A DNA stretch of 64,000 nucleotides from an uncultured Aquimarina sp. (GTDB lineage Bacteria > Bacteroidota > Bacteroidia > Flavobacteriales > Flavobacteriaceae). The translations under genes and the position numbers were made by a program. Below, piece after piece: positions 1 through 8,601 of the stretch; positions within the stretch are counted from its first letter, which is position 1; the number at the start of each line of letters is the position of its first letter. The notes under the pieces are model-generated. The model searched no databases. It was not told the DNA's origin and was given only the letters and a program-made list of their open reading frames with translations. The stretch covers positions 1-64,000 of the forward strand of contig CANLMN010000016.1 of the NCBI GenBank assembly GCA_947492105.1, read 5' to 3'.

Positions 1-27
1 GTTTTGTACTTGTTCTTTGATAGTCAT
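1..27 (-). CDS. Start of an unidentified gene cut by the window edge
   Basis: An ATG at 25-27 on the minus strand opens a frame reading MTIKEQVQN up to the window edge. Only nine codons are visible, so the product cannot be named. The AT-rich stretch just upstream (28-60) and a CATCTTTG sequence, close to the Bacteroidota -7 element TAnnTTTG, make a real gene start plausible. It could also be chance. Confidence 0.4.
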
Positions 28-312
28 CTTTTTGTTTTTTTGTTATTATGATACTGCAAAGATGGGACAGAATAGAAAGTATTTTGCTACAAAAAAAGGA
101 CTATGAATTGTACTTTTTAATTTGAATTCTGTAGGGTTTGTTTTGACTATTGTTTAATGAATCTTGAAGGGCGGTTGTAATTATTTGTATACGAGTATTG
201 TAAGTGATCCTTCTGGCAGTATTTGTTTAGAGGCGTTGCTCAAAAACAGGAGACAAGGCAAAATAGAAAAAAAATAGCTCCAAATATCTTGAGATGATAT
301 TTCTCTCTAAAC

Positions 313-1509
313 TTATGCTGCTTTTTTTCTTGTCAAATACCATAAAATCAAAACAGAGATGGCAGAACAAATAGAAAAACCAATAAATAGCGGAAGGACT
401 GAAGTGGTAACAAATCGCCCAATAAATGTACTTATGGGTACAGCCATAAACGTAGAAATAAACCCAGTGATTGCTGCACCAATACCAGCAATATGACCTA
501 CAGGTTGCATGGCCAAAGCTCGTAGATTGCCGAATAAAAAACCTACCGCAAAGAACTGCAAGGTGAAAAATAGTAGTAAAATGATAATATTTGGATTTTC
601 ATTTCCATAAAAAAGAAAAACATAAACAATAGAAATGATACAATAGCTTATCAAAGAAAGGGAGGCTAATTTTTGCATTCCGAATTTGAGAACCAAAGTT
701 CCGTTTAGGAAAATAGCAGCTCCAATAGCAATGGCAATTAATCCAAAAATGTAAGGAAACTCCTCTTTGAGTCCATATTGTTGTTCAAATATTTGCTGTG
801 AGGTACTGAGGTAGACCAAAAATGACCCTGTAATACATCCAGAAATGATGGTGTAACCCATAGTCGTTTTGTAACGAATAACCTCCAAGAATCCTTTTTG
901 TAGTACAGGAAAAGAAAAGGCATTGCGTTCCTGGATTTTTAGCGTTTCTCCTTGTCGCTGCCAAAACCAAAAGCAAATAAAAATGCTGAAGAGTAATTGG
1001 ACATAAAAAATGGCTTGCCAATTATAATGATTGAGAATTGCTTTGCCCGTAAGTGGAGCTACAACAGGTATCAAAATGAATACTACAGTGACAAAAGACA
1101 TAATCCGAGCCATATAATCTCCACTATAAGTATCTCTAATCATGGCAATGCTAATTGTTCTAGGGGCAGAGAGTCCAATACCTTGCAAAATTCTACCTAT
1201 TATCATTACTGGAACACTGGTCGCAAAAATGCAAATGAGACTAGCTACTATAAAAATAGCAAATCCGATATACACAATTGGTTTACGACCCACACTATCC
1301 GACCAAGGGCCAAAGAATAAGGGGCCAATACCAATACCTAAGAACATCATCGTAACTAATAATTGATTATCTGCTGTTTCGGTGGTTCCGATAGTGGTTC
1401 CGATCAAATCCAATGCAGGCAAAATAGCGTCAAGTGCCAATGCTACAATGGACATAAGTGCTGCCATCATGGCTATAAATTCGATTTGTTGGAATCGTTC
1501 TTTTTGCAT
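313..1509 (-). CDS. MFS drug efflux transporter, Bcr/CflA-like
   Basis: Predicted inner-membrane proton-coupled exporter of about 398 residues with roughly twelve hydrophobic segments. Residues 66-78 carry the major facilitator motif A between helices 2 and 3 (GPWSDSVGRKP), followed by the GRILQGIG helix-4 signature typical of drug:H+ antiporters of the Bcr/CflA branch. I chose the ATG at 1509; the frame also extends five codons upstream to a GTG, which adds nothing conserved. It stands alone, with no regulator beside it apart from the cut gene at the window edge. The family assignment is secure; the substrate (bicyclomycin, chloramphenicol or another compound) cannot be read from the sequence. 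Confidence 0.85.
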   Translation of the reverse strand: MQKERFQQIEFIAMMAALMSIVALALDAILPALDLIGTTIGTTETADNQLLVTMMFLGIGIGPLFFGPWSDSVGRKPIVYIGFAIFIVASLICIFATSVPVMIIGRILQGIGLSAPRTISIAMIRDTYSGDYMARIMSFVTVVFILIPVVAPLTGKAILNHYNWQAIFYVQLLFSIFICFWFWQRQGETLKIQERNAFSFPVLQKGFLEVIRYKTTMGYTIISGCITGSFLVYLSTSQQIFEQQYGLKEEFPYIFGLIAIAIGAAIFLNGTLVLKFGMQKLASLSLISYCIISIVYVFLFYGNENPNIIILLLFFTLQFFAVGFLFGNLRALAMQPVGHIAGIGAAITGFISTFMAVPISTFIGRFVTTSVLPLFIGFSICSAISVLILWYLTRKKAA

Positions 1510-1868
1510 CAGACAAAAATACACATTCCCAATGGTTGTGGTATAAAAATTGAGGATGAGTATATTAAAAAATAATTGTATTTCTCATGCATAATTACTG
1601 GAAAATATAACAATGATTTTTTATGTAATGAACAATACTGAAATATAACTGTAATTCTGATTTCTTTTTTGTCCTAAGACAGAAAAGAAAAGAGTGATTG
1701 TATAGATGTAATTGAAAAAGACAAGAAGTAGTAAACCATAGTATAAACGATATTATTTGAATGTTGATAGTGTTTTGTTTTTGTTATCTTAAAGAATAAA
1801 AACAATGAGTACATATTTGTTTAGTATCATAGGGTGAGACAAAATATATTTTAAAAACAGAAAGGGAT
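1510..1868. other. Intergenic region between divergent genes
   Basis: This AT-rich stretch separates the efflux gene and the DUF4251 lipoprotein gene, which point away from each other, so it must hold both promoters. I see no convincing TTTG/TAnnTTTG pair, no repeat and no open frame worth calling. Confidence 0.5.
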
Positions 1869-2429
1869 ATGAAAGCAATTGGAGTAATGATCATAATTAT
1901 CTTAATGATAAGTTGTAGTAGTTCAAGAAAAAGTGTAGTACCGAATGCAAGTAGTAGAGTGTTAGATGATATAGTAGCGCAAAAGGAATTTTTGGTAAGC
2001 TCAGATTGGGCATCTCCTATGGCCAGTTCAAGTCTACAGATGATCGCAAATAGCGGATTGTTGCCTCCAGGAAATAGTGCAAATATGATTAATTTGACAG
2101 GGAATTCGAATTATGTAAAAATGGTAGGAGATAGTATTTTTGGTTATTTACCGTATTATGGAGAGCGCAGAATGGCTGGTGCCTATGGAGGAACCGATAC
2201 GGGGATTATTTTTGAGGGGATTCCAGAAGCACTTTCCATCAAAAAAGATACGATAAAACAACGACACCAAATTTATTTTGAGATCTCTGACAAAAATAAT
2301 GCAACTGAAAGTTATCAAGTTAATTTGACCCTATATCCAAATCATAACAGCTCCATGAATGTAACGAGTTCTCATAGAGCACCAATAAGTTATGATGGTA
2401 AGGTAAAACGTGTACAAGAAAAAGAATAG
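1869..2429 (+). CDS. DUF4251 family lipoprotein
   Basis: Small exported lipoprotein of 186 residues. A hydrophobic leader ends in a lipobox (LMISC, Cys16), so it is probably anchored in the periplasm or outer membrane. The region after residue 35 has the layout of the DUF4251 family common in Bacteroidota: a stretch around VSSDWASPM, a glycine and asparagine rich middle with GYLPYYGERRM, and a C-terminal beta-rich segment containing YQVNLTLYPNHN. The role of the family is unknown. It is not obviously in an operon: the next gene, coaD, is convergent, 57 bp away. The family call is from sequence resemblance only. Confidence 0.7.
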   Translation: MKAIGVMIIIILMISCSSSRKSVVPNASSRVLDDIVAQKEFLVSSDWASPMASSSLQMIANSGLLPPGNSANMINLTGNSNYVKMVGDSIFGYLPYYGERRMAGAYGGTDTGIIFEGIPEALSIKKDTIKQRHQIYFEISDKNNATESYQVNLTLYPNHNSSMNVTSSHRAPISYDGKVKRVQEKE

Positions 2430-2486
2430 ATTCTTTAGGCTACTAAGGATTTTTATAATGACAACAAAATCAGGAGCCTATCTTGA

Positions 2487-2942
2487 TTATTTGACACGTA
2501 CGGTATCTGGTACCAAAATGGTATAATCTCCATTATTACGAATTACATCACGCACAATGCTACTACTTATAAATGAAGTTTGAGCAGAGGTTAATAAAAA
2601 AACTGTTTCTATTTTTGAGAGCGTTCTATTGGTATGTGCAATAGCTTTTTCAAACTCAAAATCAGCAGGGTTACGTAATCCTCTGAGTATAAAATTGGCT
2701 TCGATTTCTTTGCAAAAATCAACGGTGAGTCCTTGATAAGTGACTACCTTAACCTTGGGTTCGTTTTTGAAAGCTTTTTGGATGAATTGCTGACGTTCTT
2801 CTAATGAGAACATGTATTTTTTGGAAGCATTGATTCCTATAGCTACTACAACTTCATCAAAGAGGTTAATTGCTCGAGTAATGATGTCAGAATGACCTAA
2901 GGTTAATGGATCAAAAGATCCAGGGAAAATTGCTCTGCGCAT
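2487..2942 (-). CDS. coaD: Phosphopantetheine adenylyltransferase
   Basis: Cytosolic enzyme of 151 residues for the penultimate step of coenzyme A synthesis, transferring AMP from ATP to 4'-phosphopantetheine. The N-terminal nucleotidyltransferase signature is present (GSFDPLTLGH, residues 8-17, TxGH) and so is the C-terminal ISSSIVRDV motif (ISSTxxR type). Length is close to the usual 155-165. It is the last gene of a minus-strand run ddl, rlmF, coaD with short gaps (25 bp and 67 bp), so cotranscription is likely. The CoA pathway is completed in this window by coaE near 38.1 kb. Confidence 0.95.
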   Translation of the reverse strand: MRRAIFPGSFDPLTLGHSDIITRAINLFDEVVVAIGINASKKYMFSLEERQQFIQKAFKNEPKVKVVTYQGLTVDFCKEIEANFILRGLRNPADFEFEKAIAHTNRTLSKIETVFLLTSAQTSFISSSIVRDVIRNNGDYTILVPDTVRVK

Positions 2943-3009
2943 GGTTGTGGTTGTTTTGATTTCTAAAGATAAAAATTAGTTATGAGTAATAGCAAGGGTT
3001 TAAACTCAT

Positions 3010-3975
3010 TTATTTTTTGGGCCATCGCTGTGTACTCCAATCCAGTTGTTCTTTTTGGGTAAGAAAAGTCCAAGCCACGACTCTACTAGATTTGTTCCCA
3101 GTACCCATGGGGATAGTTTTGATTTGATTTACTCCAATAGACTTTAAGGATTTATAAATCCCTTTGAGATGCTCTTTTTTGGAGACAAGTGTAGAAAACC
3201 AATAACAGTTTTTAGAGAAATCGGCACTCTGTTTGATCATACGTCGAATAAAAGCATATTCTCCACCTTCACAGATTAACTCATTATGAACTCCTGCAAA
3301 ATTAAGGGTAGGTGTTTTTTGTTCTTTTCCGGATAAATTTTTGATTTTTCTACGTGTTCCTTCTTCTGCAATGCTTTTTGTGGCATGAAAAGGAGGGTTG
3401 CAGATGGTTAGATCTATTTTTTCTTCTGGAGCTATAATCCCCTTGAAGAGTTGCTTGGAATTGGTTTGTAATCGGCAGCTGACCTTTGTTTTTAAAGCAT
3501 CATTTTGGAGTGCAATTTGTTTTGCAGAAGCAATAGATTTTGAGTCAATATCCGTACCGATAAACCTCCATTGATATTGAGTAACACCAATTATGGGGTA
3601 GATACAGTTGGCTCCTACACCAATATCCAAACAGCTAATACGATCTCCTGTTGGTGGTATACCAGCATTGTGTTCTGCTAATAGATCGGCCATATGATGA
3701 ATGTAATCTGCTCTACCTGGTATGGGTGGGCAGAGGTTTTTATCCGGAAATTCCCAGTATTGTATGTCGTAATAATGATAGAGTATTGCTTTGTTTAGCA
3801 TTTTTACCGCAATGGGGTTCGTAAAGTCTACCGAATCATTACCATACTTATTAGTCGTTATATAATTAGCTAATTCCGGTAGTGCCTGTGTCAAGGCAGT
3901 CAAATCATAGCGCTCACGGTTTTTGTTCCGCGGATGTAATCGTGCTTTTTCTTGCTTTTTTTTGGGGGAACCCAT
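3010..3975 (-). CDS. rlmF: 23S rRNA (adenine(1618)-N6)-methyltransferase
   Basis: SAM-dependent methyltransferase of 321 residues predicted to modify A1618 of 23S rRNA. It opens with the basic stretch typical of the family (HPRNKNRERYDL near residues 14-25), has a SAM-binding glycine motif (CLDIGVGANCIYP, about 114-126) and the N6-adenine catalytic motif NPPF (about 193-196). It sits between ddl and coaD in a probable operon. The start at 3975 gives a protein of the normal family length. Confidence 0.92.
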   Translation of the reverse strand: MGSPKKKQEKARLHPRNKNRERYDLTALTQALPELANYITTNKYGNDSVDFTNPIAVKMLNKAILYHYYDIQYWEFPDKNLCPPIPGRADYIHHMADLLAEHNAGIPPTGDRISCLDIGVGANCIYPIIGVTQYQWRFIGTDIDSKSIASAKQIALQNDALKTKVSCRLQTNSKQLFKGIIAPEEKIDLTICNPPFHATKSIAEEGTRRKIKNLSGKEQKTPTLNFAGVHNELICEGGEYAFIRRMIKQSADFSKNCYWFSTLVSKKEHLKGIYKSLKSIGVNQIKTIPMGTGNKSSRVVAWTFLTQKEQLDWSTQRWPKK

Positions 3976-4000
3976 GATAACTATTCTTTTTTATTTAGAT

Positions 4001-4978
4001 CTAGCTCTGTAGACAATTTTCAATAACTGTAGTAAACAATTCTGTTAGCGATATTCCTGCTTTTTGCGCTTGTTGCGGTAGTATACTAGCTTCACTAAGA
4101 CCTGGGTTGGTATTCATTTCTACAAAATGCGGTATACCGTTATGAAATATATATTCGCTTCGAGAAAAACCTTTCATTTTTAGTAATTCGTAGGTTTTTT
4201 GAGCAAGTTCTTCCACTGCTTTTTGTTGTTCGGGATCGAGACGTGCAGGGGTGATTTCTTCTGATTTCCCCAAATACTTTGCCTCGTAATCAAAGAATTC
4301 ATTCTCCGTAACGATCTCTGTGATAGGAAGAACTTTTGTTTCTCCTTGGTATTGGATCACGCCTACAGATACTTCTGTACCGCTTAGAAAAGATTCAATG
4401 ATAATCTCATCATCTTCCTTGAAAGCAACTTCGATGGCCGGAAGTATATCGGATTCGGTTTTGGCCTTGGAAACACCATAGCTACTACCGGATTTATTTG
4501 CTTTGACAAAACAAGGGAGGCCTACGGTAGCAATAATAGTTTTGACATCAATTTGATCTCCTTTGTTGAGAAAATAATTAGTTGCACAAGGAATCCCATA
4601 GGGTTTGAGTGCGCTGATACAATCACGTTTATTGAATGTTAATGCTGCTTGATAAAAATCACAAGAAGTTTGAGGAATTCCTACTAATTCAAAATAGGCC
4701 TGTATAAGCCCATCTTCGCCAGGAGTACCATGAATGGTGTTAAAAGCAGCATCAAAAAGAATCGTTTTGGTATGGAGATTTAAGGAAAAGTCTGCTTTGT
4801 TGATGGGATGTTTTTGTTCCTGGGAATCGAGATAATACCATTGGTCTTGAGTAATAATGATACGATAGGGTACAAATTTTTTGAGATCAAGATGTTTGTA
4901 CACGACATTTCCGCTATTGATAGAAATATCAAATTCGCTAGAATATCCACCCATTAAGATCGCGATGTTTTTTTTCAT
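4001..4978 (-). CDS. ddl: D-alanine--D-alanine ligase
   Basis: Cytosolic ATP-grasp ligase (325 residues) joining two D-alanines for peptidoglycan synthesis. The N-terminal nucleotide-binding loop GGYSSEFDIS (about 10-19), the ATP-grasp core with VKANKSGSSYGVSK, and the metal-binding C-terminal NTNPGLSEASILPQQ (about 290-304) are all visible. It is the first gene of the run ddl-rlmF-coaD and is divergent from a PASTA-domain gene, another cell-wall-linked function. A structured, G+C-richer segment lies in its leader (5031-5148) and may regulate it or may merely be a dispersed element. Confidence 0.95.
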   Translation of the reverse strand: MKKNIAILMGGYSSEFDISINSGNVVYKHLDLKKFVPYRIIITQDQWYYLDSQEQKHPINKADFSLNLHTKTILFDAAFNTIHGTPGEDGLIQAYFELVGIPQTSCDFYQAALTFNKRDCISALKPYGIPCATNYFLNKGDQIDVKTIIATVGLPCFVKANKSGSSYGVSKAKTESDILPAIEVAFKEDDEIIIESFLSGTEVSVGVIQYQGETKVLPITEIVTENEFFDYEAKYLGKSEEITPARLDPEQQKAVEELAQKTYELLKMKGFSRSEYIFHNGIPHFVEMNTNPGLSEASILPQQAQKAGISLTELFTTVIENCLQS

Positions 4979-5030
4979 AATGCTTTTTGCTTGATTCCAT
5001 TTTAATGTTGAATCGCTATAAGTAAGTTTG

Positions 5031-5148
5031 TTGCGTTAGGGGGTGGCGCGACATCTTTTTTGTGCTTTGGTAAATGGCATAAAAAAATATAGCAGAACAC
5101 CCGACCCTCAGAAGCCTATCAATAGGGAACTTCTGGGGGGAACGCCCA
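5031..5148 (-). ncRNA. Structured RNA-like element in the ddl leader
   Basis: Read on the minus strand, this segment can fold into a closed structure. GCGTT at 5033-5037 pairs with AACGC at 5141-5145 to close it; CCCTCAGAAG at 5105-5114 pairs with CTTCTGGGGG at 5130-5139; GGGTG at 5041-5045 pairs with CACCC at 5098-5102. The segment is clearly richer in G+C than its surroundings. The layout GGGCGTT, then GGTCGGG, then CTATA, then AAAAAAGATGTCGC, then CCCTAACGC resembles an intergenic element that I recall seeing often in Flavobacteriaceae genomes. Whether it is transcribed, and whether it is a leader, an independent RNA or a repeat, is unknown. Confidence 0.45.
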
Positions 5149-5221
5149 TATTTTTATTCTTATAAGCATGAACAAAAATATCATTATTACTATAACTAAA
5201 CTTAAAAATGTTCTGTTTTTA

Positions 5222-5229
5222 TATCTTTG
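5222..5229 (+). promoter_or_regulatory. Putative -7 element for the PASTA gene
   Basis: TATCTTTG fits the Bacteroidota -7 consensus TAnnTTTG exactly and lies 20 bp before the ATG at 5249. No clear TTTG -33 box is present at the expected distance, so this is a weak call. Confidence 0.4.
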
Positions 5230-5248
5230 TTAAAAAAACCGGCATTAT

Positions 5249-5800
5249 ATGAGCCTTTTGAAATTCATTCTGAGTAAAACTTTTCTGATACAGATAGGTT
5301 TAGTAATCGTTGCTATTATTGTGTTATGTTTTTTGTCATTACAATGGCTCAATAGCTCAACAAATCATGATCAACGTATAGAAGTACCTGATTTATCCAA
5401 AATGTCTTTGGACCGTGTGCAGATGGCTCTGGAAGAACAAAATCTGAATTTTGAAGTGCAGGATTCGGCGAATTACAATCCAAAATACCCGAAATATTCT
5501 GTGATAGAACAGAATCCACCACCAGGAAATTTGGTAAAAGAAAAAAGAAAAATTTATCTTGTACTAAATCCGTCGGGATATAGAAAAGTTAAGGTGCCTA
5601 ATGTAATACATACAACGAGGCGACAAGCACAACCTATTTTGCGAGCATTAGAGTTCAATATAGGAAGTATTACCTACAAGCCTAATATTGCAAGAGATAT
5701 GGTTTTGGAGATGCGCTACAAAGGCAAAACACTCAAGCCAGGAACACACTTAATGAAAACGTCCAAGATCGATTTGGTTTTGGGAGATGGAACTCGATAG
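5249..5800 (+). CDS. Membrane-anchored PASTA domain protein
   Basis: Single-pass membrane protein of 183 residues. After a short cytoplasmic start a hydrophobic helix spans about residues 10-31, followed by an exported part with two PASTA repeats: one from IEVPDLSKMSLD (about 45) with QNPPPGNLV, and a second from KVPNVIHTTRRQA (about 117). PASTA domains bind peptidoglycan or muropeptides in Ser/Thr kinases and PBPs, but here there is no kinase or transpeptidase domain. The neighbours are divergent ddl and, 24 bp downstream, an RluD-like gene; this gene order seems usual in Flavobacteriia. Role in the wall is inferred only. Confidence 0.85.
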   Translation: MSLLKFILSKTFLIQIGLVIVAIIVLCFLSLQWLNSSTNHDQRIEVPDLSKMSLDRVQMALEEQNLNFEVQDSANYNPKYPKYSVIEQNPPPGNLVKEKRKIYLVLNPSGYRKVKVPNVIHTTRRQAQPILRALEFNIGSITYKPNIARDMVLEMRYKGKTLKPGTHLMKTSKIDLVLGDGTR

Positions 5801-5824
5801 GCACAAAGGACAGCGACAATATAT

Positions 5825-6880
5825 ATGACCAAAATAGGAGATAGTATCGAAGATCAGCAAAATGATGACCTCTATGAGCATCATCGCTTTGTTGCTACCA
5901 AAGGACAAGAACCGCTACGAGTTGACAAATTTTTAATGAATTTTGTCGAAAATACTACTCGTAATAAGGTGCAACAAGCAGCAAAGGAGGGGAGTGTTTA
6001 TGTAAATGATGTTGCTGTAAAATCCAATTATAAAGTCAAAGCAGGGGACGTGGTACGCGTATTATTTGCACACCCTCCCTATGAGTTTTTGTTAACTCCA
6101 GAAGATCTTCCTATAGATATTGTTTATGAGGATGATACACTTTTGGTAGTCAACAAAGCAGCGGGCATGGTAGTCCATCCTGGTCATGGGAACTATTCTG
6201 GGACGTTGATAAATGCTTTGATTTATCATTTTGAAAATTTGCCCAATAATAGTAGCAATCGCCCTGGGTTGGTACATCGTATTGATAAAGATACTAGCGG
6301 ACTTTTGGTGATAGCCAAAACAGAAACTGCCATGGCGCATTTGTCCAAACAGTTTTTTAATAAAACGAGTGAGCGAGAATATGTGGCGTTAGTTTGGGGG
6401 CATATAGAGGATGATGAGGGGACGATAGAAGGGAATATAGGTCGACATCCCAAAAATAGATTGCAGAATACGGTATATATAGGAGATCAAGAAGAACTAG
6501 GGAAACCAGCAGTCACACACTTCAAGGTGTTAGAACGGTTGGGATATGTTACTTTGGTGTCATGTCGTTTGGAAACAGGAAGAACACATCAAATACGAGT
6601 GCATATGAAGCACATTGGTCATACCTTGTTTAATGATGAGCGTTACGGAGGGGACAAGATCTTGAAAGGAACTACATTTACTAAGTATAAACAATTTGTT
6701 GATAATTGTTTTAAAGTATTGCCCAGACAAGCATTGCATGCAAGAACACTTGGTTTTGTGCATCCAGTAACCAATGAGAAAATGCATTTTGAAACAGATA
6801 TCCCTGAGGATATTATGGCTTGCGTAGCGCGATGGCGTAAGTATGCCAAGAATCAAGGAGATTCTGGGAGTGAGGACTGA
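5825..6880 (+). CDS. rluD: RluA-family 23S rRNA pseudouridine synthase
   Basis: Protein of 351 residues predicted to isomerise uridines in 23S rRNA helix 69. An N-terminal S4-like RNA-binding domain (about residues 30-90, LRVDKFLMNF) precedes the pseudouridine synthase fold. The catalytic aspartate lies in HRIDKDTSGLLVIAKT, and the RTHQIRVHMKHIGH motif is present. The length is slightly above E. coli RluD because of a 25-residue N-terminal extension. It follows the PASTA gene by 24 bp and is probably cotranscribed with it. The exact target uridine is inferred from family. Confidence 0.88.
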   Translation: MTKIGDSIEDQQNDDLYEHHRFVATKGQEPLRVDKFLMNFVENTTRNKVQQAAKEGSVYVNDVAVKSNYKVKAGDVVRVLFAHPPYEFLLTPEDLPIDIVYEDDTLLVVNKAAGMVVHPGHGNYSGTLINALIYHFENLPNNSSNRPGLVHRIDKDTSGLLVIAKTETAMAHLSKQFFNKTSEREYVALVWGHIEDDEGTIEGNIGRHPKNRLQNTVYIGDQEELGKPAVTHFKVLERLGYVTLVSCRLETGRTHQIRVHMKHIGHTLFNDERYGGDKILKGTTFTKYKQFVDNCFKVLPRQALHARTLGFVHPVTNEKMHFETDIPEDIMACVARWRKYAKNQGDSGSED

Positions 6881-6897
6881 AAAATGTGTGGACGACA

Positions 6898-6928
6898 GCC
6901 ATACTATTTTTTTCAAAAATAGTATGGC
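6898..6928. repeat. Perfect 14-bp inverted repeat after the rluD-like gene
   Basis: GCCATACTATTTTT (6898-6911), a TTC loop, and AAAAATAGTATGGC (6915-6928) form a perfect hairpin 17 bp downstream of the stop codon. The arm itself carries T and A runs but no U-tract follows on the plus strand, so it is either an imperfect terminator or an RNA-stabilising 3' hairpin. Confidence 0.7.
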
Positions 6929-6980
6929 AACCTCTTTACTACTGATAGTCATATGACGCTTTGATCAATGTCAAATTACA

Positions 6981-7007
6981 AACCTGTAATTATTTTTTAA
7001 ATGGTAT
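6981..7007 (+). repeat. Family B element, right-end fragment (B4)
   Basis: The sequence ACCTGTAATTATTTTTTAAA followed by TGGTAT matches the right terminus of the family B elements at 21130-21153 and 62930-62952 almost exactly. Only the terminal 27 bp are present. It abuts family A element A1, and the junction (6999-7017) is a 19-bp palindrome. Confidence 0.65.
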
Positions 7008-7008
7008 A

Positions 7009-7168
7009 ATACCATTTTAGGTATATAAATTCGTTTTACCGACACTGTTCTTTTTTATATAAAAACACCGTGATTTTATTGTATAGCCTTAGCTATGGAA
7101 TATAGGAACAAGGCATTTAGATGGAAAAAGAACAAGGAGATATGCGACATTATATAGCTAAATTTGCT
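7009..7168 (+). repeat. Family A dispersed element (A1)
   Basis: About 160 bp. It begins ATACCATTTTAGGTATATAA, has the shared GACACTG and ACACCGTGAT blocks, the central hairpin near TAGCCTTAGCTATGG (7084-7098), and ends in TATATAGCTAAATTTG, an imperfect inverted copy of the start. A stretch at 7110-7160 is identical to 54770-54820 in copy A5. No gene overlaps it. Confidence 0.75.
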
Positions 7169-7195
7169 ACAAGATTGCCAGAAATGGATCTACAC

Positions 7196-7232
7196 AAAAA
7201 GTGCGCTATACCTTTTGTATAACGCATTTTTT
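7196..7232 (+). terminator. Rho-independent terminator downstream of rluD
   Basis: A 16-bp stem with two wobble pairs is formed by AAAAAGTGCGCTATAC (7196-7211) and GTATAACGCATTTTTT (7217-7232), ending in a T run on both strands. It may end transcription from the PASTA-rluD unit, and from the opposite strand for the glutaminyl cyclase. The A1 element separates it from rluD. Confidence 0.7.
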
Positions 7233-7282
7233 AGTTTTTAGGGATTTGGGAGGCAAAATTACTTGATCAAATACTAGCTGTT

Positions 7283-7418
7283 GTATCATTTTAGGCATAT
7301 AATTTCATATTTCTGACACTATTATTTTTTTATATAAAAAATACTGTGATGCTATTGCATAGCCCTAGCTATCGAAAAGAACATGTCGATATGTGACATT
7401 ATATAGCTAATTGGGTAT
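7283..7418 (+). repeat. Family A dispersed element (A2), diverged
   Basis: Starts TATCATTTTAGGCATATAAT, keeps CTGACACT, ACTGTGATGCTATTG, CATAGCCCTAGCTATCG and TGTGACATTATATAGC, but lacks about 25 bp of the inner part seen in A1 and A5. It lies 34 bp from the stop codon of the glutaminyl cyclase gene, on that gene's 3' side. Confidence 0.7.
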
Positions 7419-7452
7419 TAGTCATTAATAAGGTGTTTTTTTGTCAAGTACT

Positions 7453-8502
7453 TTATTCTACAACTTCAATTTCGAATAATTTGTCCCAGTATTTTCCAGT
7501 CACAAATAACTGTTTTGTATCTGGCTTATATGCGATACCATTCAAAACATTGAGTTGTTCATGAGGAGTTACTTTTTCTCTCAATCCAGAAAGATTAATA
7601 ACAGCTTCTAATGCACCATTTTTGGGATTGATAATCGCGATCCCATCTTTTTGCCAAGTATTGGCATAGATTTTTCCATCAACCCATTCTAATTCATTAA
7701 AACGTGTTTTGACACTTTTGTTGGTTGTTATCTGGATATAATCTTCTTCTGCAAGTGTTTTTGCGTTGAGACGCCATATTTTTTCGGTACCATCGCTTTT
7801 ATAGATTTTGGTGCCGTCATTACATAATCCCCAGCCTTCTATACTCTTGCTATAATCAAATGTCCCCGTTTGTTTTAAGGATGCTAGATCATAGACAAAA
7901 CCTTTGTTCCCTTGCCAGGTAAGTTGTAGAATTTGATTATTGATAATGGTTATTCCTTCTGCAAAAAATTGATCATCTACCGCAATTTTTTTTAAGACTT
8001 TTCCTGTTTTTAGAGCTACTTTTCGTAGAGAAGATTGTCCGTTTTGTCCAGTACTCTCATACAAGGTGTCTCCATGAAACTCTAACCCTTGGGTAAAGGC
8101 ATTTTGATCATGAGGATATGTAGCAATAATTTTATAAGAATATAATTTTGGTGCCTTATTATTTAGAAAAGTAATTTTCTTGCTAACGATTTCTTTTTTA
8201 CCGTCAAAATGAACAATTGCATTGAGCGTATGCGTTCCTAGCATCTCTGTGTCTATTTTTTCAGAATAGGTCAGTTCTTTTGATGATATGGGGTCGTTTT
8301 TGTCCAGATAGTAAGAAACAGATTCGATGGTCAGCTGTTCCTTATTCTCTATAGAGGCATTTACTGTGCTTCCTAAGGGAAATTTAGTTTTATTTTCAGT
8401 TATTTTTAGTTCAAAATGTTTTTTTTTCTTCTCAGAATTACTTCCACATCCTATGGTGAGAGTGCTTAAAAATATGATAGCGAAAGGCTTATAAAATTTC
8501 AT
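7453..8502 (-). CDS. Glutaminyl-peptide cyclotransferase, lipoprotein
   Basis: Exported enzyme of about 349 residues predicted to cyclise N-terminal glutamine to pyroglutamate. The ATG at 8502 is preferred because it starts directly before a lipoprotein signal (IFLSTLTIGCGSN); the frame extends upstream only to a TTG. An N-terminal beta-sandwich-like part (about 30-125) is followed by a beta-propeller of the plant and bacterial glutaminyl cyclase type, with PHDQNAFTQGLEFHGDTLYE, STGQNGQSSLR, EGWGLCNDG and NELEWVDGKIYAN. It is transcribed away from the SRP RNA gene. In Bacteroidota the enzyme is thought to act on exported proteins with Gln after signal cleavage. Confidence 0.88.
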   Translation of the reverse strand: MKFYKPFAIIFLSTLTIGCGSNSEKKKKHFELKITENKTKFPLGSTVNASIENKEQLTIESVSYYLDKNDPISSKELTYSEKIDTEMLGTHTLNAIVHFDGKKEIVSKKITFLNNKAPKLYSYKIIATYPHDQNAFTQGLEFHGDTLYESTGQNGQSSLRKVALKTGKVLKKIAVDDQFFAEGITIINNQILQLTWQGNKGFVYDLASLKQTGTFDYSKSIEGWGLCNDGTKIYKSDGTEKIWRLNAKTLAEEDYIQITTNKSVKTRFNELEWVDGKIYANTWQKDGIAIINPKNGALEAVINLSGLREKVTPHEQLNVLNGIAYKPDTKQLFVTGKYWDKLFEIEVVE

Positions 8503-8568
8503 GGTGTTTGTATAATTTTTTGGCAAGGTATTTAAAAAAAATTAATTGAATTGATTTTAAAAAAATGA

Positions 8569-8598
8569 TTGTTTCTTATTTTAAAGATTGTATATTTG
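8569..8598 (+). promoter_or_regulatory. Promoter of the SRP RNA gene
   Basis: TTG at 8569-8571, a 19-bp spacer and TATATTTG at 8591-8598, an exact match to the Bacteroidota -33/-7 pattern. The RNA start predicted from this, at about 8602-8605, coincides with the first base of the terminal SRP RNA stem. Confidence 0.75.
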
Positions 8599-8601
8599 CA
8601 C

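Noticed and set aside
5031-5148. Integron attC site
   Set aside because: The GCGTTAGGGG end recalls an attC core, but the internal pairing and length do not match and no integrase or gene cassette is near.
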